64,000 bases of DNA, taken from NCBI RefSeq assembly GCF_027925245.1, contig NZ_BSDP01000001.1:2232001-2296000 (forward strand), written 5' to 3'. The position numbers and the translations under genes were made by a program. Positions within the stretch are counted from its first letter, which is position 1; each line of letters starts with the position of its first letter. This document shows positions 10,858-20,189 of the stretch, piece by piece. The stretch comes from Agromyces rhizosphaerae (GTDB lineage Bacteria > Actinomycetota > Actinomycetes > Actinomycetales > Microbacteriaceae). The notes under the pieces are model-generated. The model made no database searches and had not been told where the DNA came from. It saw nothing but the letters and a program-made list of their open reading frames with translations.

Positions 10858-11396
10858 TGGCGCTGTTCCGCCCGCGCCGCAACGAGCACGGCACCCGGGC
10901 CGTGCTGGCGCTCGGCAGCAGCCTCGGCGACCGCGAGGGCACCATCGGCCAGGCGATCGCCGACGTCGACATGCTGCGCGAGACGCGCGTCGAGGCGATC
11001 TCGCCGACGTACGAGACCGTCGCGATCACCGACGAGGGCGCCGACCCCGATGCGCCCGCGTACCTCAACTGCGTGATCTCGATCCGCACCGACCTCAGCC
11101 CCCACGCGCTGCTCGACGCGGTGCACACGATCGAGCGAGGCCATGGCCGCGTGCGCGACGAGCACTGGGGCCCGCGCACGCTCGACATCGACATCATCAC
11201 CTTCGGCTCGCTCGAGATGATGGACGCGACGCTGACCATCCCGCATCCGCGTGCCTGGCAGCGCGCGTTCGTGCTGCAGCCGTGGCTCGACATCGAGCCC
11301 AGGGCGGTCATCCCCGGCTACGGCCGCATCGACGAGCTGCGTGCGGTCGCGTTCGACGAGGTCACGCCGTACGTGCCCGACCGGGACGACTCGTGA
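10857..11396 (+). CDS. folK: 2-amino-4-hydroxy-6-hydroxymethyldihydropteridine pyrophosphokinase
   Basis: This protein of about 179 residues transfers pyrophosphate from ATP to 6-hydroxymethyl-dihydropterin, giving the substrate of FolP. The N-terminal VLALGSSLGDREG and the signature HWGPRTLDIDIITFG with its metal-binding aspartates identify it, followed by IPHPRAWQRAFVLQPW. The ATG at 10857 overlaps the folB stop; a GTG three bases earlier is also possible. The stop overlaps the GTG start of the next gene, as throughout this operon. Confidence 0.96.
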   Translation: MALFRPRRNEHGTRAVLALGSSLGDREGTIGQAIADVDMLRETRVEAISPTYETVAITDEGADPDAPAYLNCVISIRTDLSPHALLDAVHTIERGHGRVRDEHWGPRTLDIDIITFGSLEMMDATLTIPHPRAWQRAFVLQPWLDIEPRAVIPGYGRIDELRAVAFDEVTPYVPDRDDS

Positions 11397-11863
11397 GGCG
11401 CACCGGCGCCCCCACCGTGCTCCTGCTCGCGGTCGGCGGCGCGGCCATGGCGTTCCTGCTCGAGGTGCTGGTCGTGAACGCGGGCCGGGCGGCGATCGTG
11501 CCGCCGATCTCGCTGGCGATCACGCTCGCGGGTGCAGGCGCCGTGGTCGTGGCGCTGGCCTGGCCGATCCGGCGCGCGGTGAAGGGCACCGGCCCGCGGC
11601 ACGTCGACCCGTTCCGGGCGATGCGCACCGCGGTGCTCGCCAAGGCGAGCAGCCTCGCCGGTGCGCTCCTGCTCGGGTTCGCCGCCGGCGTGCTGCTCTA
11701 CCTCGTCACGCGGACGGTGCTGCCGGGCGGCGGTGCGACGTGGCTCGCCCTCGCCTCGCTGCTCGCCGCCGGGGCGCTGCTCGCCGCCGGACTCGTGGCA
11801 GAGTTCTTCTGTACCCTCCCGCCCGACGACGACGACGAACAGACCGAGGAAGCACATGTCTGA
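11393..11863 (+). CDS. DUF3180 family membrane protein
   Basis: This 156-residue membrane protein has four hydrophobic segments, at about residues 8-28, 38-58, 84-104 and 112-132, and an acidic C-terminal tail (PPDDDDEQTEE). It matches the DUF3180 family found beside folK in actinobacteria. Its role is not known; the constant linkage to folK is the only functional hint. The GTG start overlaps the folK stop, and its own end overlaps the next gene by 8 bases. Confidence 0.8.
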   Translation: MRRTGAPTVLLLAVGGAAMAFLLEVLVVNAGRAAIVPPISLAITLAGAGAVVVALAWPIRRAVKGTGPRHVDPFRAMRTAVLAKASSLAGALLLGFAAGVLLYLVTRTVLPGGGATWLALASLLAAGALLAAGLVAEFFCTLPPDDDDEQTEEAHV

Positions 11864-12413
11864 GCCCGAGGCGCCCCCACCCGCCGCGCAGCACGAGCCG
11901 GCCGGGCAGGGCGGACCCGCCCCGCAGGACGCGCCGGCCCCGCACGTCATCGACGACGGCTGGCGGCGCGTCTCGCCGAAGTACGTGGTCGTCGAGGTCG
12001 TCGGCTCGGTCATCGGCGTCGCGATCGTGGGGATCGTGGGCGGCGTGCTGTGGTCGATCTTCCAGTGGTGGTGGATCGCCGCGATCGCCGGCGGCATCAT
12101 CCTCGTCTCGCTCGTCTCGATCGCGTTCGAGCCGCGTCGCGTGCGCTCGATCGCCTACCGCCTGCGCGAGGACGACCTGCTGTTCCGCCGCGGCATCCTC
12201 TACCAGCGGCGCGTGGCCGTGCCGTACGGCCGCATGCAGCTCGTCGACATCACGCGCGGACCCGTCGCGCGCTGGCTCGGTCTCGCCGACCTGAAGCTCG
12301 TGACGGCCGCGGCGGCCAGCGGGGTCGCCGTGCCGGGGCTGCCGCTCGCCGAGGCCGAGGAGCTGCGCGACCGGCTGGTGGCCCTCGCCGAGACGCGCCG
12401 GGCGGGGCTGTGA
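11856..12413 (+). CDS. PH domain-containing membrane protein (single bPH2 domain)
   Basis: This 185-residue protein starts with a Pro/Ala-rich cytoplasmic stretch, then two adjacent membrane helices at about residues 45-90 (VVEVVGSVIGVAIVGIVGGV and WWIAAIAGGIILVSLVSI). After these comes a bacterial pleckstrin-homology-like domain (YRLREDDLLFRRGILYQRRVAVPYGRMQ, VDITRGPVARWLGLADLKLVT). Such YdbS-like proteins occur in pairs with a larger YdbT-like partner, and that partner follows with a stop/start overlap. In Bacillus the YdbS/YdbT pair has been linked to protection against certain antibiotics. The role here is inference from pairing. Confidence 0.82.
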   Translation: MSEPEAPPPAAQHEPAGQGGPAPQDAPAPHVIDDGWRRVSPKYVVVEVVGSVIGVAIVGIVGGVLWSIFQWWWIAAIAGGIILVSLVSIAFEPRRVRSIAYRLREDDLLFRRGILYQRRVAVPYGRMQLVDITRGPVARWLGLADLKLVTAAAASGVAVPGLPLAEAEELRDRLVALAETRRAGL

Positions 12414-14056
12414 CCGCACCCGGCGCACGCGCGGGACTGTCGACGGACCTCGCCGACGGCGAGTGGCACCGCCTGCACCCGCTGACCCCGCTGCTGCGCG
12501 GCGGCATCTTCCTCATCGCGATCATCGGCTTCGTGATCGCGAACCTGCGCGAGCGCGTGGTCGACCTGTTCCTCATCGCCGTCTCGCCCGGCGAGCCCAT
12601 CGACCCCGACGACTTCGACGGCGACCCGGTCTCGGTGCTCGTGCGCACGGGCAACGTCGGCTGGGGCCTGCTCATCGTCCTCGGCATCCTCCTGCTGCTG
12701 CTCGCGGGCTTCTACCTGAGCTGGCGCATGCACACGTTCCGCATCACGACCGAGGCGGTCGAGGTGCGCACCGGCATCGTGTTCCGCTCGCACCGCAGCG
12801 CCCGGCTCGATCGCATCCAGGGCATCAGCATCACCAAGTCGCTCATCCCGCGCCTGGTCGGCGCCGCGAAGCTCGAGGTCGCGGTCGCCGGCCAGTCGGC
12901 GAGCGTGCAGCTGTCGTACCTGCAGGGCGGCCTCGCCGACGCGCTGCGCGCCGACATCCTGCGGCTCGCGTCGGGGGTCAAGGCCGCGAAGGCGCGGGCG
13001 GCGGCGCCCGAGGGTGCGATGACGGATGCCGCCGAAGCCGGCGTCGTCGTCGGCGCCACGGTCGCAGCGGGCGACCCGAACGCGCCCGAGGGCGACGGCG
13101 CGCACGCCCCCGGCCTCGTGCAGCGGCGGGTCGACGACCTGCTCTCGCCCGAGCTCGACCCCGACCTCGCGCCGCCCGAGTCGGTCGTGCACATCCCGCT
13201 CGGGCGGGTGATCGGCTCGTCGGTGCTCGGCGGCTCGACGCTCGCGATGCTGATCTTCGCCGGGGTCATCGTCTGGGGGCTCACGTCGGGCTCGGCCTGG
13301 GTGCTCTTCTCGTTCGTGCCCGCGGTCATCGGTCTCGTGACGTACATGTGGTCGCGCATCACGAAGTCGCTGCGGTACTCGATCGCGGGCACGCCCGACG
13401 GCGTGCGCGTCGGGTACGGCCTGCTCTCGACCCAGAACGACACGCTGCCGCCGGGGCGCATCCATGCGATCCAGGTCGGGCAGCCGCTGCTCTGGCGGCC
13501 GTTCGGCTGGTGGACCATCCGCATCAACGTCGCGGGGCAGAGCGCGAACGCCTCGGGCGACGCGCAGCGGCGCAGCCTCGTGCTGCCCGTCGGCACGCTC
13601 GACGACGTGCGGAGGGTGCTCGGCCTGCTGCTGCCCGACACGTCCGACGAGGTGCTCGACGCGGTCACCGCCACCGGGCTCGTGGGCGCGGGCGGCGACG
13701 ACACGTACGTCGGCGCGCCGCGGCAGGCGGCGTGGCTGCGCCCGTTCTCCTGGCGGCGCACCGGCTACGCGATCGCCGACGGCGTGGTGCTCATCCGGCG
13801 CGGCATCGTCTGGCGCTCGCTCATCCTCGTGCCGCTCGCGCGCACGCAGTCGGTGGCGCTGCACCACGGGCCCGTGCGACGTGCCCTCGGGCTCGGCCTC
13901 GTGCGCGTGCACACCGTGGCGGGGCCGATCGCGGCCACGCTGCCGGTCATCGGGCGCGACGAGGCCGAGGCCTGCGTCGCGGACGTCGCGGCGGGCGCGA
14001 TCGAGTGGGCCCGGCTCGACGTGAGCGACCACTGGGGCGGTGCCGGTGCCCGCTGA
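12410..14056 (+). CDS. PH domain-containing membrane protein, multi-domain (YdbT-like)
   Basis: This 548-residue protein carries three copies of the bacterial PH (DUF304) unit. Each has the pattern of a beta strand segment with an RIQGI/RIHAIQV or RTQSV motif followed by a G-L-G-type helix (around residues 140, 345 and 480). Membrane helices occur near 25-45, 90-110, 265-285, 290-310 and 445-465. It is the partner of the single-domain protein just upstream; the GTG start overlaps that gene's stop. The paired arrangement suggests a membrane complex, but its task is unknown. The gene overlaps the following DUF2520 gene by about 17 bases. Confidence 0.82.
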   Translation: MTAPGARAGLSTDLADGEWHRLHPLTPLLRGGIFLIAIIGFVIANLRERVVDLFLIAVSPGEPIDPDDFDGDPVSVLVRTGNVGWGLLIVLGILLLLLAGFYLSWRMHTFRITTEAVEVRTGIVFRSHRSARLDRIQGISITKSLIPRLVGAAKLEVAVAGQSASVQLSYLQGGLADALRADILRLASGVKAAKARAAAPEGAMTDAAEAGVVVGATVAAGDPNAPEGDGAHAPGLVQRRVDDLLSPELDPDLAPPESVVHIPLGRVIGSSVLGGSTLAMLIFAGVIVWGLTSGSAWVLFSFVPAVIGLVTYMWSRITKSLRYSIAGTPDGVRVGYGLLSTQNDTLPPGRIHAIQVGQPLLWRPFGWWTIRINVAGQSANASGDAQRRSLVLPVGTLDDVRRVLGLLLPDTSDEVLDAVTATGLVGAGGDDTYVGAPRQAAWLRPFSWRRTGYAIADGVVLIRRGIVWRSLILVPLARTQSVALHHGPVRRALGLGLVRVHTVAGPIAATLPVIGRDEAEACVADVAAGAIEWARLDVSDHWGGAGAR

Positions 14057-14786
14057 GCGCACGGGCCGCCTCGGCGTCGGCACGGTCGGCGCCGGACGGG
14101 TCGGCCCCGTGCTCGCGTCGGCGCTGGCCGGCGCGGGGCACGCGCTGACCGGCATCACCGCGGTCTCCGACGCCAGCCGCGAGCGGGCCGACGCGATGCT
14201 CCCCGGCGTCCCGGTGCTGACCGTGCCGGAGGTGGTCGAGCGCAGCGAGCTCGTGCTGCTCGCCGTGCCCGACGACGAGCTCGAGGCGCTCGTGGCGGGG
14301 CTCGCGGAGACCGGCGCGTGGCAGCCGGGGCAGCTCGTCGCCCACACCTCGGCGCGCTACGGCACCGCGGTGCTCGAGCCCGCGCTGCGGCGCGGCGCGA
14401 TCCCGCTGGCCATCCACCCCGCCATCACGTTCACGGGCACGAGCGTCGACCGCACCCGCCTGGCCGGCGCCTGGTTCGGTGTCACGGCCCCGGCGCCCGT
14501 GCTCCCGATCGCCCAGGCGCTCGTGGTCGAGATGGGCGGCGAGCCACTCGTGGTCGCCGAGGCCGACCGGCCCGCCTACGCCGAGGCGATCGAGACGGCG
14601 ACGTCGTTCTCGACCGCGATCGTCGAGCAGGCGACCGGCCTGCTCGCGGGCATCGGCGTCGAGGAGCCCGGCCGGGTGATCGCGCCGCTCGTGCGCTCCG
14701 CGGTCGAGAATGCGCTCGCGCGCTGGGCCCCGAGTACCATCGACCTGTCCGCGCTCGCCGAGCCGTTCGCGGAGGAGGACGAGTGA
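14040..14786 (+). CDS. Rossmann-like and DUF2520 domain protein
   Basis: This 248-residue protein has an N-terminal NAD(P)-binding fold (VGTVGAGRVGPVLASALAGAGH, residues about 12-33) and a C-terminal helical DUF2520 domain with the conserved LAIHPAITFTGT. It resembles ketopantoate reductase and pyrroline-carboxylate reductase in fold. DUF2520 genes are regularly found directly before panC, as here (overlap of 4 bases). A role in pantothenate synthesis, for example reducing ketopantoate to pantoate in place of PanE, is plausible but not shown by the sequence. The start may be GTG 14040 or GTG 14046. Confidence 0.8.
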   Translation: MPVPAERTGRLGVGTVGAGRVGPVLASALAGAGHALTGITAVSDASRERADAMLPGVPVLTVPEVVERSELVLLAVPDDELEALVAGLAETGAWQPGQLVAHTSARYGTAVLEPALRRGAIPLAIHPAITFTGTSVDRTRLAGAWFGVTAPAPVLPIAQALVVEMGGEPLVVAEADRPAYAEAIETATSFSTAIVEQATGLLAGIGVEEPGRVIAPLVRSAVENALARWAPSTIDLSALAEPFAEEDE

Positions 14787-15667
14787 GCACGCCAGACGCA
14801 CCGCGGGTGATCCGCGAGATCGCCGCCCTGCGCGCGGAGATCTCCGCGCTCCGGGAGGGCGGGGCGGATGCCGCGGGCGGCCGTCGCCGCGTCGCGCTCG
14901 TGCCGACCATGGGGGCGCTCCACGAGGGGCATCTCGCGCTGGTGCGCCGCGCCCGCGAGCTCGCCGACGTGGTCGTCGTCTCGATCTTCGTGAACCCGCT
15001 GCAGTTCGCGCCGAGCGAGGACCTCGACCGCTACCCGCGCACGATGGACGCCGACCTCGCCGCGCTCGCGCCCGAGGGCGTCGACCTGGTCTTCGCGCCG
15101 GGCGTCGGCGACATGTACCCGAACGGCCCGAGCGAGACCCGGGTGGTCGCGGGGCACATCGGCGACCGCTACGAGGGCGCAGCGCGCCCGGGCCACTTCG
15201 ACGGCGTGCTGACCGTGGTCGCGAAGCTGCTGCACATCGCCGGGCCCGACGTCGTGATGTTCGGCCGCAAGGACGCGCAGCAGTGCTTCCTCGTCACGCG
15301 CATGGTCGCCGACCTCGACCTGCCCGTCGAGGTCGTGCCGGTCGAGACCGTGCGCGAGGCGGACGGGCTCGCGCTCTCGAGCCGCAACCGCTACCTCGAC
15401 GCCGACGCCCGCGCGGCCGCGCGCGCACTGCCCGACGCGCTGGAGGCCGCCCGCGAGGTCGCGGGCTCGGGACTGGCCGAGGTGCTCGCCGAGGCGGCGG
15501 GCGCGTTCGGCGACCACGAGACGGCAGTGCTCGACTACCTCGTCGTGGTCGACCCCGACACGTTCCTGCCGGTGGACGACGACCATCGCGGCCCCGCCCG
15601 GGTGCTCGTGGCGGCCGACGTGGCCGGCACGAGGCTCCTCGACAACGCCGACATCGTCCTCGGCTGA
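14783..15667 (+). CDS. panC: Pantoate--beta-alanine ligase
   Basis: This 294-residue protein condenses pantoate and beta-alanine with ATP to form pantothenate, the coenzyme A precursor. It shows the nucleotidylyltransferase HIGH-like motif in PTMGALHEGH, then SIFVNPLQF, RPGHFDGVLTVV, FGRKDAQQ and the KMSKS-like region LALSSRNRYL. The GTG start at 14783 overlaps the upstream stop. The gene ends the uninterrupted overlapping series that began at folE; lysS follows after a 108-base gap. Confidence 0.96.
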   Translation: MSTPDAPRVIREIAALRAEISALREGGADAAGGRRRVALVPTMGALHEGHLALVRRARELADVVVVSIFVNPLQFAPSEDLDRYPRTMDADLAALAPEGVDLVFAPGVGDMYPNGPSETRVVAGHIGDRYEGAARPGHFDGVLTVVAKLLHIAGPDVVMFGRKDAQQCFLVTRMVADLDLPVEVVPVETVREADGLALSSRNRYLDADARAAARALPDALEAAREVAGSGLAEVLAEAAGAFGDHETAVLDYLVVVDPDTFLPVDDDHRGPARVLVAADVAGTRLLDNADIVLG

Positions 15668-15775
15668 CGCACGACGATAGGCTGGATGCCGCGCATCGCG
15701 CGCCGCGCGCGCCCGCTCTTCGTTCGGGCGCCGTTCCGCGGCATCCACCACCAATCGACACCCGTGAGAGAGAGC

Positions 15776-17296
<1,521 letters not shown>

Positions 17297-17300
17297 ACGG

Positions 17301-17459
17301 ATGCCGCTGATGAACGACTACCTGCCCAAGAAGGAGCTCGAGCCGGAGCCCGACCCGCGCAAGCCCTCGAACGCGCGCCTGATGATCTGGATCGTCGTCG
17401 GCGCGGTCGGCCTCTACCTGCTGGGGAGCGGGGTCTGGGGCATCATCACCGCAGGCTAG
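17301..17459 (+). CDS. Small single-pass membrane protein downstream of lysS
   Basis: This open frame of 52 codons starts 4 bases after lysS (ATG 17301, or ATG 17310) and ends with TAG at 17457-17459. The protein has a charged N-terminal half rich in Pro, Lys and Glu (DYLPKKELEPEPDPRKPSN). One membrane helix near the C-terminus follows (LMIWIVVGAVGLYLLGSGVW). The amphipathic layout, the close spacing and the normal codon use support a real gene. No function is recognised. Confidence 0.6.
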   Translation: MPLMNDYLPKKELEPEPDPRKPSNARLMIWIVVGAVGLYLLGSGVWGIITAG

Positions 17460-17469
17460 GCTCGTCCGC

Positions 17470-18279
17470 GTGACGCGGGAGCCGGACGGGACTCGAGGTC
17501 GGAGCGGACCTCTGCCGCCCGGGCACTACTGGGTGGTGCGCGACTGGTCGCCGCTCATCCTGCTGCTCGCCATGGCGGCGTCGGGCTGGCTGCTGTTCCG
17601 GGCGATCCTCGCCGGCGCGGCCGCCGACGGTGGCGACGTCGGCGGGTGGCCGAGCGGCTTCGGCCACGACCTGACGGTCGCCGGGCTGGTGGCAGTCGCG
17701 TGCGGCGTGCTGATCGTGCTCGCCTTCCTGCCGCCCGCCGAGGTGGTGGCGGGCCCGGATGCCTCGGGGCAGCCGCGCGTCGTCGTGGACGGCCTCGGCG
17801 AGGCGTCGCGGATCTGGTTCCTCATCGCGCTGCCCATCGGCGGGTTGCTCGCCCTGCTCCTGCCGCAGGCTTTCCCGCCCGTCGTCGATGCCATCCGTGC
17901 GGAACCGGGGCCATCCTGGCTCGTCGTTCCGCTGCTGGTGGTCGTCACCAGTGCATCCATCGCGTACCTCTGGGCGGTGGTGCGGGCGCTCGTGCACGGC
18001 GTCGAGCTGACGGCGACGCAACTGGTCTCGCGCGGATACGTCCGGTCGCGCCGGGTCCGTCGCGACCGGATCGCGGACGTCCGCCTCGGGCCGGTGCCGA
18101 TCTGGATGGACTTCCTGTCCTCGGTCGCGAAGATCGCGGTCACGGAGACGGTGCGCATCGACCTCGCGGACGGGTCGGAAGTCGTGATCGGCCTCGCGAA
18201 CTCGGGTGGTGACGACCCGGAGCGCGCGGTGGAGGTCCTCCGCGCGTGGAGCGCGGGCGCCGTCGTCGACCGGCCCTGA
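17470..18279 (+). CDS. Hypothetical membrane protein with a PH-like C-terminal segment
   Basis: This 269-residue protein has four hydrophobic segments, at about residues 29-48, 68-88, 113-133 and 148-168. A soluble C-terminal part follows, with the pattern GVELTATQLVSRGYVRSRRVRRDRIADV. This resembles the strand and turn pattern of bacterial PH-like domains, as in the two proteins at 11856-14056. The start is GTG 17470, 10 bases after the preceding small gene. The function is unknown, and the domain reading is tentative. Confidence 0.6.
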   Translation: MTREPDGTRGRSGPLPPGHYWVVRDWSPLILLLAMAASGWLLFRAILAGAAADGGDVGGWPSGFGHDLTVAGLVAVACGVLIVLAFLPPAEVVAGPDASGQPRVVVDGLGEASRIWFLIALPIGGLLALLLPQAFPPVVDAIRAEPGPSWLVVPLLVVVTSASIAYLWAVVRALVHGVELTATQLVSRGYVRSRRVRRDRIADVRLGPVPIWMDFLSSVAKIAVTETVRIDLADGSEVVIGLANSGGDDPERAVEVLRAWSAGAVVDRP

Positions 18280-18312
18280 CCGCGCGTCGCGTGCGGCCCC
18301 GGCGCACGAGCA

Positions 18313-18362
18313 TGTGGGCAATTCTGCGTATCTGTTGCTAAATGTGGGAATCTGTGGGAACC
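18313..18362 (+). promoter_or_regulatory. Five in-phase decamer repeats upstream of the fructose operon
   Basis: Consecutive 10-mers read TGTGGGCAAT, TCTGCGTATC, TGTTGCTAAA, TGTGGGAATC, TGTGGGAACC. Copies 1, 4 and 5 share TGTGGG; the other two are degenerate. A 10-bp period places each copy on the same face of the helix. The array lies 52 bases before the DeoR-type regulator gene and is the likely operator. The segment is notably richer in A+T than its surroundings. Confidence 0.55.
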
Positions 18363-18414
18363 TGAGCCTACGTCGCCGGCGACAGCCGCGGCGAGGGGAA
18401 CCACCGGGGGACAC

Positions 18415-19203
18415 ATGTACGCGACGGAGCGGCACGAGCGCATCGCCCGCGCCATCGCGCGGGACGGTCGGGTCTCGGTCGCGGAGCTCTCGCGGGAGTT
18501 CGGCGTCACGGCGGAGACCATCCGCCGCGACCTCGACCAGCTGGAGCAGCAGGGCCGGCTCCGTCGCGTGCACGGCGGCGCCGTCGGCGCCGGCAGCACC
18601 ACGCTCGCCGAGACGTCGCTGCTCGAGCGGCTGCCGCAGCGCTCCGACGAGAAGGACCGCATCGCGAAGGCGGCCGTGCGCTTCGTGCCGGGCAGCTTCC
18701 GCGGCTCGCTGCTGCTCGACGCCGGCAGCACCACCTCGCGACTCGCCGACCTGCTCGCGACCTGGCAGCCGGCGGCGAGCGACGCGACCATCGACGTCTC
18801 GACCAACTCGCTGCACATCGCATCGACCCTGCACGGCAGCCCGCACCTGCGCCTGCGCATCCTCGGCGGTGCCGTCCGCGGCATCACCGGCGCCGCGGTC
18901 GGCCCGGCGACCGTCCGCCAGCTCTCCGAGCTCCGGCCCGACATCGCGTTCATCGGCACGAACGGCGTGAGCGTCGAGTTCGGGCTCTCGACACCCGACG
19001 AGGCGGAGGCCGCGGCCAAGGCCGCCATGGTGCGCGCCGCCCGCCGCGTCATCGTGCTCGCCGACTCGACCAAGCTGCAGTCGGAGGCGCTCGTGCGCTT
19101 CGCCGACCTCGCCGACATCGACACGCTCATCACCGATACGTCCCCGCAGGCCGACCTCGCCGCGGCGCTCGCCGCGGCCGACGTGGAAGTGGTGCTCGCA
19201 TGA
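18415..19203 (+). CDS. DeoR family transcriptional regulator of fructose use
   Basis: This 262-residue protein has an N-terminal DeoR helix-turn-helix (residues about 2-57, with VSVAELSREFGVTAETIRRDL and RRVHGGA). The C-terminal sensor domain has the sugar-phosphate-binding pattern DAGSTTSRLADLL and TNSLHIASTL. Members of this family in front of fruK and fruA respond to fructose 1-phosphate. It overlaps fruK by 4 bases, so regulator, kinase and transporter form one operon. A tandem decamer array in the leader is the likely binding site. Confidence 0.9.
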   Translation: MYATERHERIARAIARDGRVSVAELSREFGVTAETIRRDLDQLEQQGRLRRVHGGAVGAGSTTLAETSLLERLPQRSDEKDRIAKAAVRFVPGSFRGSLLLDAGSTTSRLADLLATWQPAASDATIDVSTNSLHIASTLHGSPHLRLRILGGAVRGITGAAVGPATVRQLSELRPDIAFIGTNGVSVEFGLSTPDEAEAAAKAAMVRAARRVIVLADSTKLQSEALVRFADLADIDTLITDTSPQADLAAALAAADVEVVLA

Positions 19204-20189
19204 TCGTCACGCTCACCGCCAACCCCTCCATCGACCGCACCGTCGAGCTCGACGAGCCGCTCGAGCGCGGCGCCGTGCAGCGCGCGGTCGCGACCCGCGA
19301 GGACCCGGGCGGCAAGGGGGTCAACGTGACCCGTGCGCTCCGCGCCGCGCGCGTGACCTCGGTCGCCGTGCTCCCCGCCGCACCCGGCGACCCGATGCTC
19401 GCGGCGCTCGAGGGCGAGTCGGTGCCGTACCGCGCCGTGCCGATAGCCGGTCGCATCCGCTCCAACCTCACGATCGCCGAGGCGGGCGGCGCCACCACCA
19501 AGATCAACGAACCGGGGCCCGAGCTCGACGCCGACGCGCAGCGCGCGCTGATCGCGGCCGTGGTCGAGGAGTGCGACGGCGCCGACTGGCTGGTCCTCGC
19601 GGGGTCGCTGCCTCCGGGCGCGCCCGACGACTTCTACGCGCAGGTGGTGCGCGCGGTCCGCGCCGAGACCCACCCGTCGCCGCGCATCGCGGTCGACACC
19701 TCCGGTCCGGCGCTCGCCGCACTCGTCGAGGCGGACCTCGCGGTCGACGTCATCAAGCCCAACGCGGAGGAGCTCGCCGAGCTGCTCGGCCGATCGAGCG
19801 AAGAGGAGCTCGAGGCGGGGCCGGATGCCGCGATCGCGCTCGCCCGCACGATCCCCCCGGCGCGGGTGCGCACCAGCCTCGTCACGCTCGGCGCGGTCGG
19901 CGCCGCGGTCGTGACGCCCGAGGGCGCGTGGTTCGCCGCCGCCCCGAATATCACCGCGAGGAGCACCGTCGGCGCCGGCGACTGCTCGCTCGCGGGCTAC
20001 CTCATCGCATCCGTCGAGGGTGCGCATCCGTCGGCGGCGCTCGCGAGCGCCGTCGCCTACGGCGCCGCCGCGGCCTCGTTGCCCGGCAGCGTCGTGCCCA
20101 CCCGATCCCAGGTCGACCCCGACCGGGTCGTCGTCACCGAGGCCGGCACCGTCGCCGGCTCCGAACCCACAAGGAGCACCAATGAGTGA
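19200..20189 (+). CDS. fruK: 1-phosphofructokinase
   Basis: This 329-residue PfkB-family kinase phosphorylates fructose 1-phosphate, the product of the fructose PTS, to fructose 1,6-bisphosphate. It shows LTANPSIDRTVEL at the N-terminus, the substrate-binding DPGGKGVNVTRAL, and the PfkB signature VGAGDCSLAGYL with catalytic D261. The start overlaps the DeoR stop (ATGA) and the end overlaps fruA by 8 bases. Confidence 0.95.
   Translation: MIVTLTANPSIDRTVELDEPLERGAVQRAVATREDPGGKGVNVTRALRAARVTSVAVLPAAPGDPMLAALEGESVPYRAVPIAGRIRSNLTIAEAGGATTKINEPGPELDADAQRALIAAVVEECDGADWLVLAGSLPPGAPDDFYAQVVRAVRAETHPSPRIAVDTSGPALAALVEADLAVDVIKPNAEELAELLGRSSEEELEAGPDAAIALARTIPPARVRTSLVTLGAVGAAVVTPEGAWFAAAPNITARSTVGAGDCSLAGYLIASVEGAHPSAALASAVAYGAAAASLPGSVVPTRSQVDPDRVVVTEAGTVAGSEPTRSTNE

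Noticed and set aside
15683..15745. GGATGCC and GGCATCC as arms of a hairpin before lysS
   Set aside because: The arms are only 7 bp and about 45 bases apart; given how common the word is in this DNA, the pairing is likely chance.
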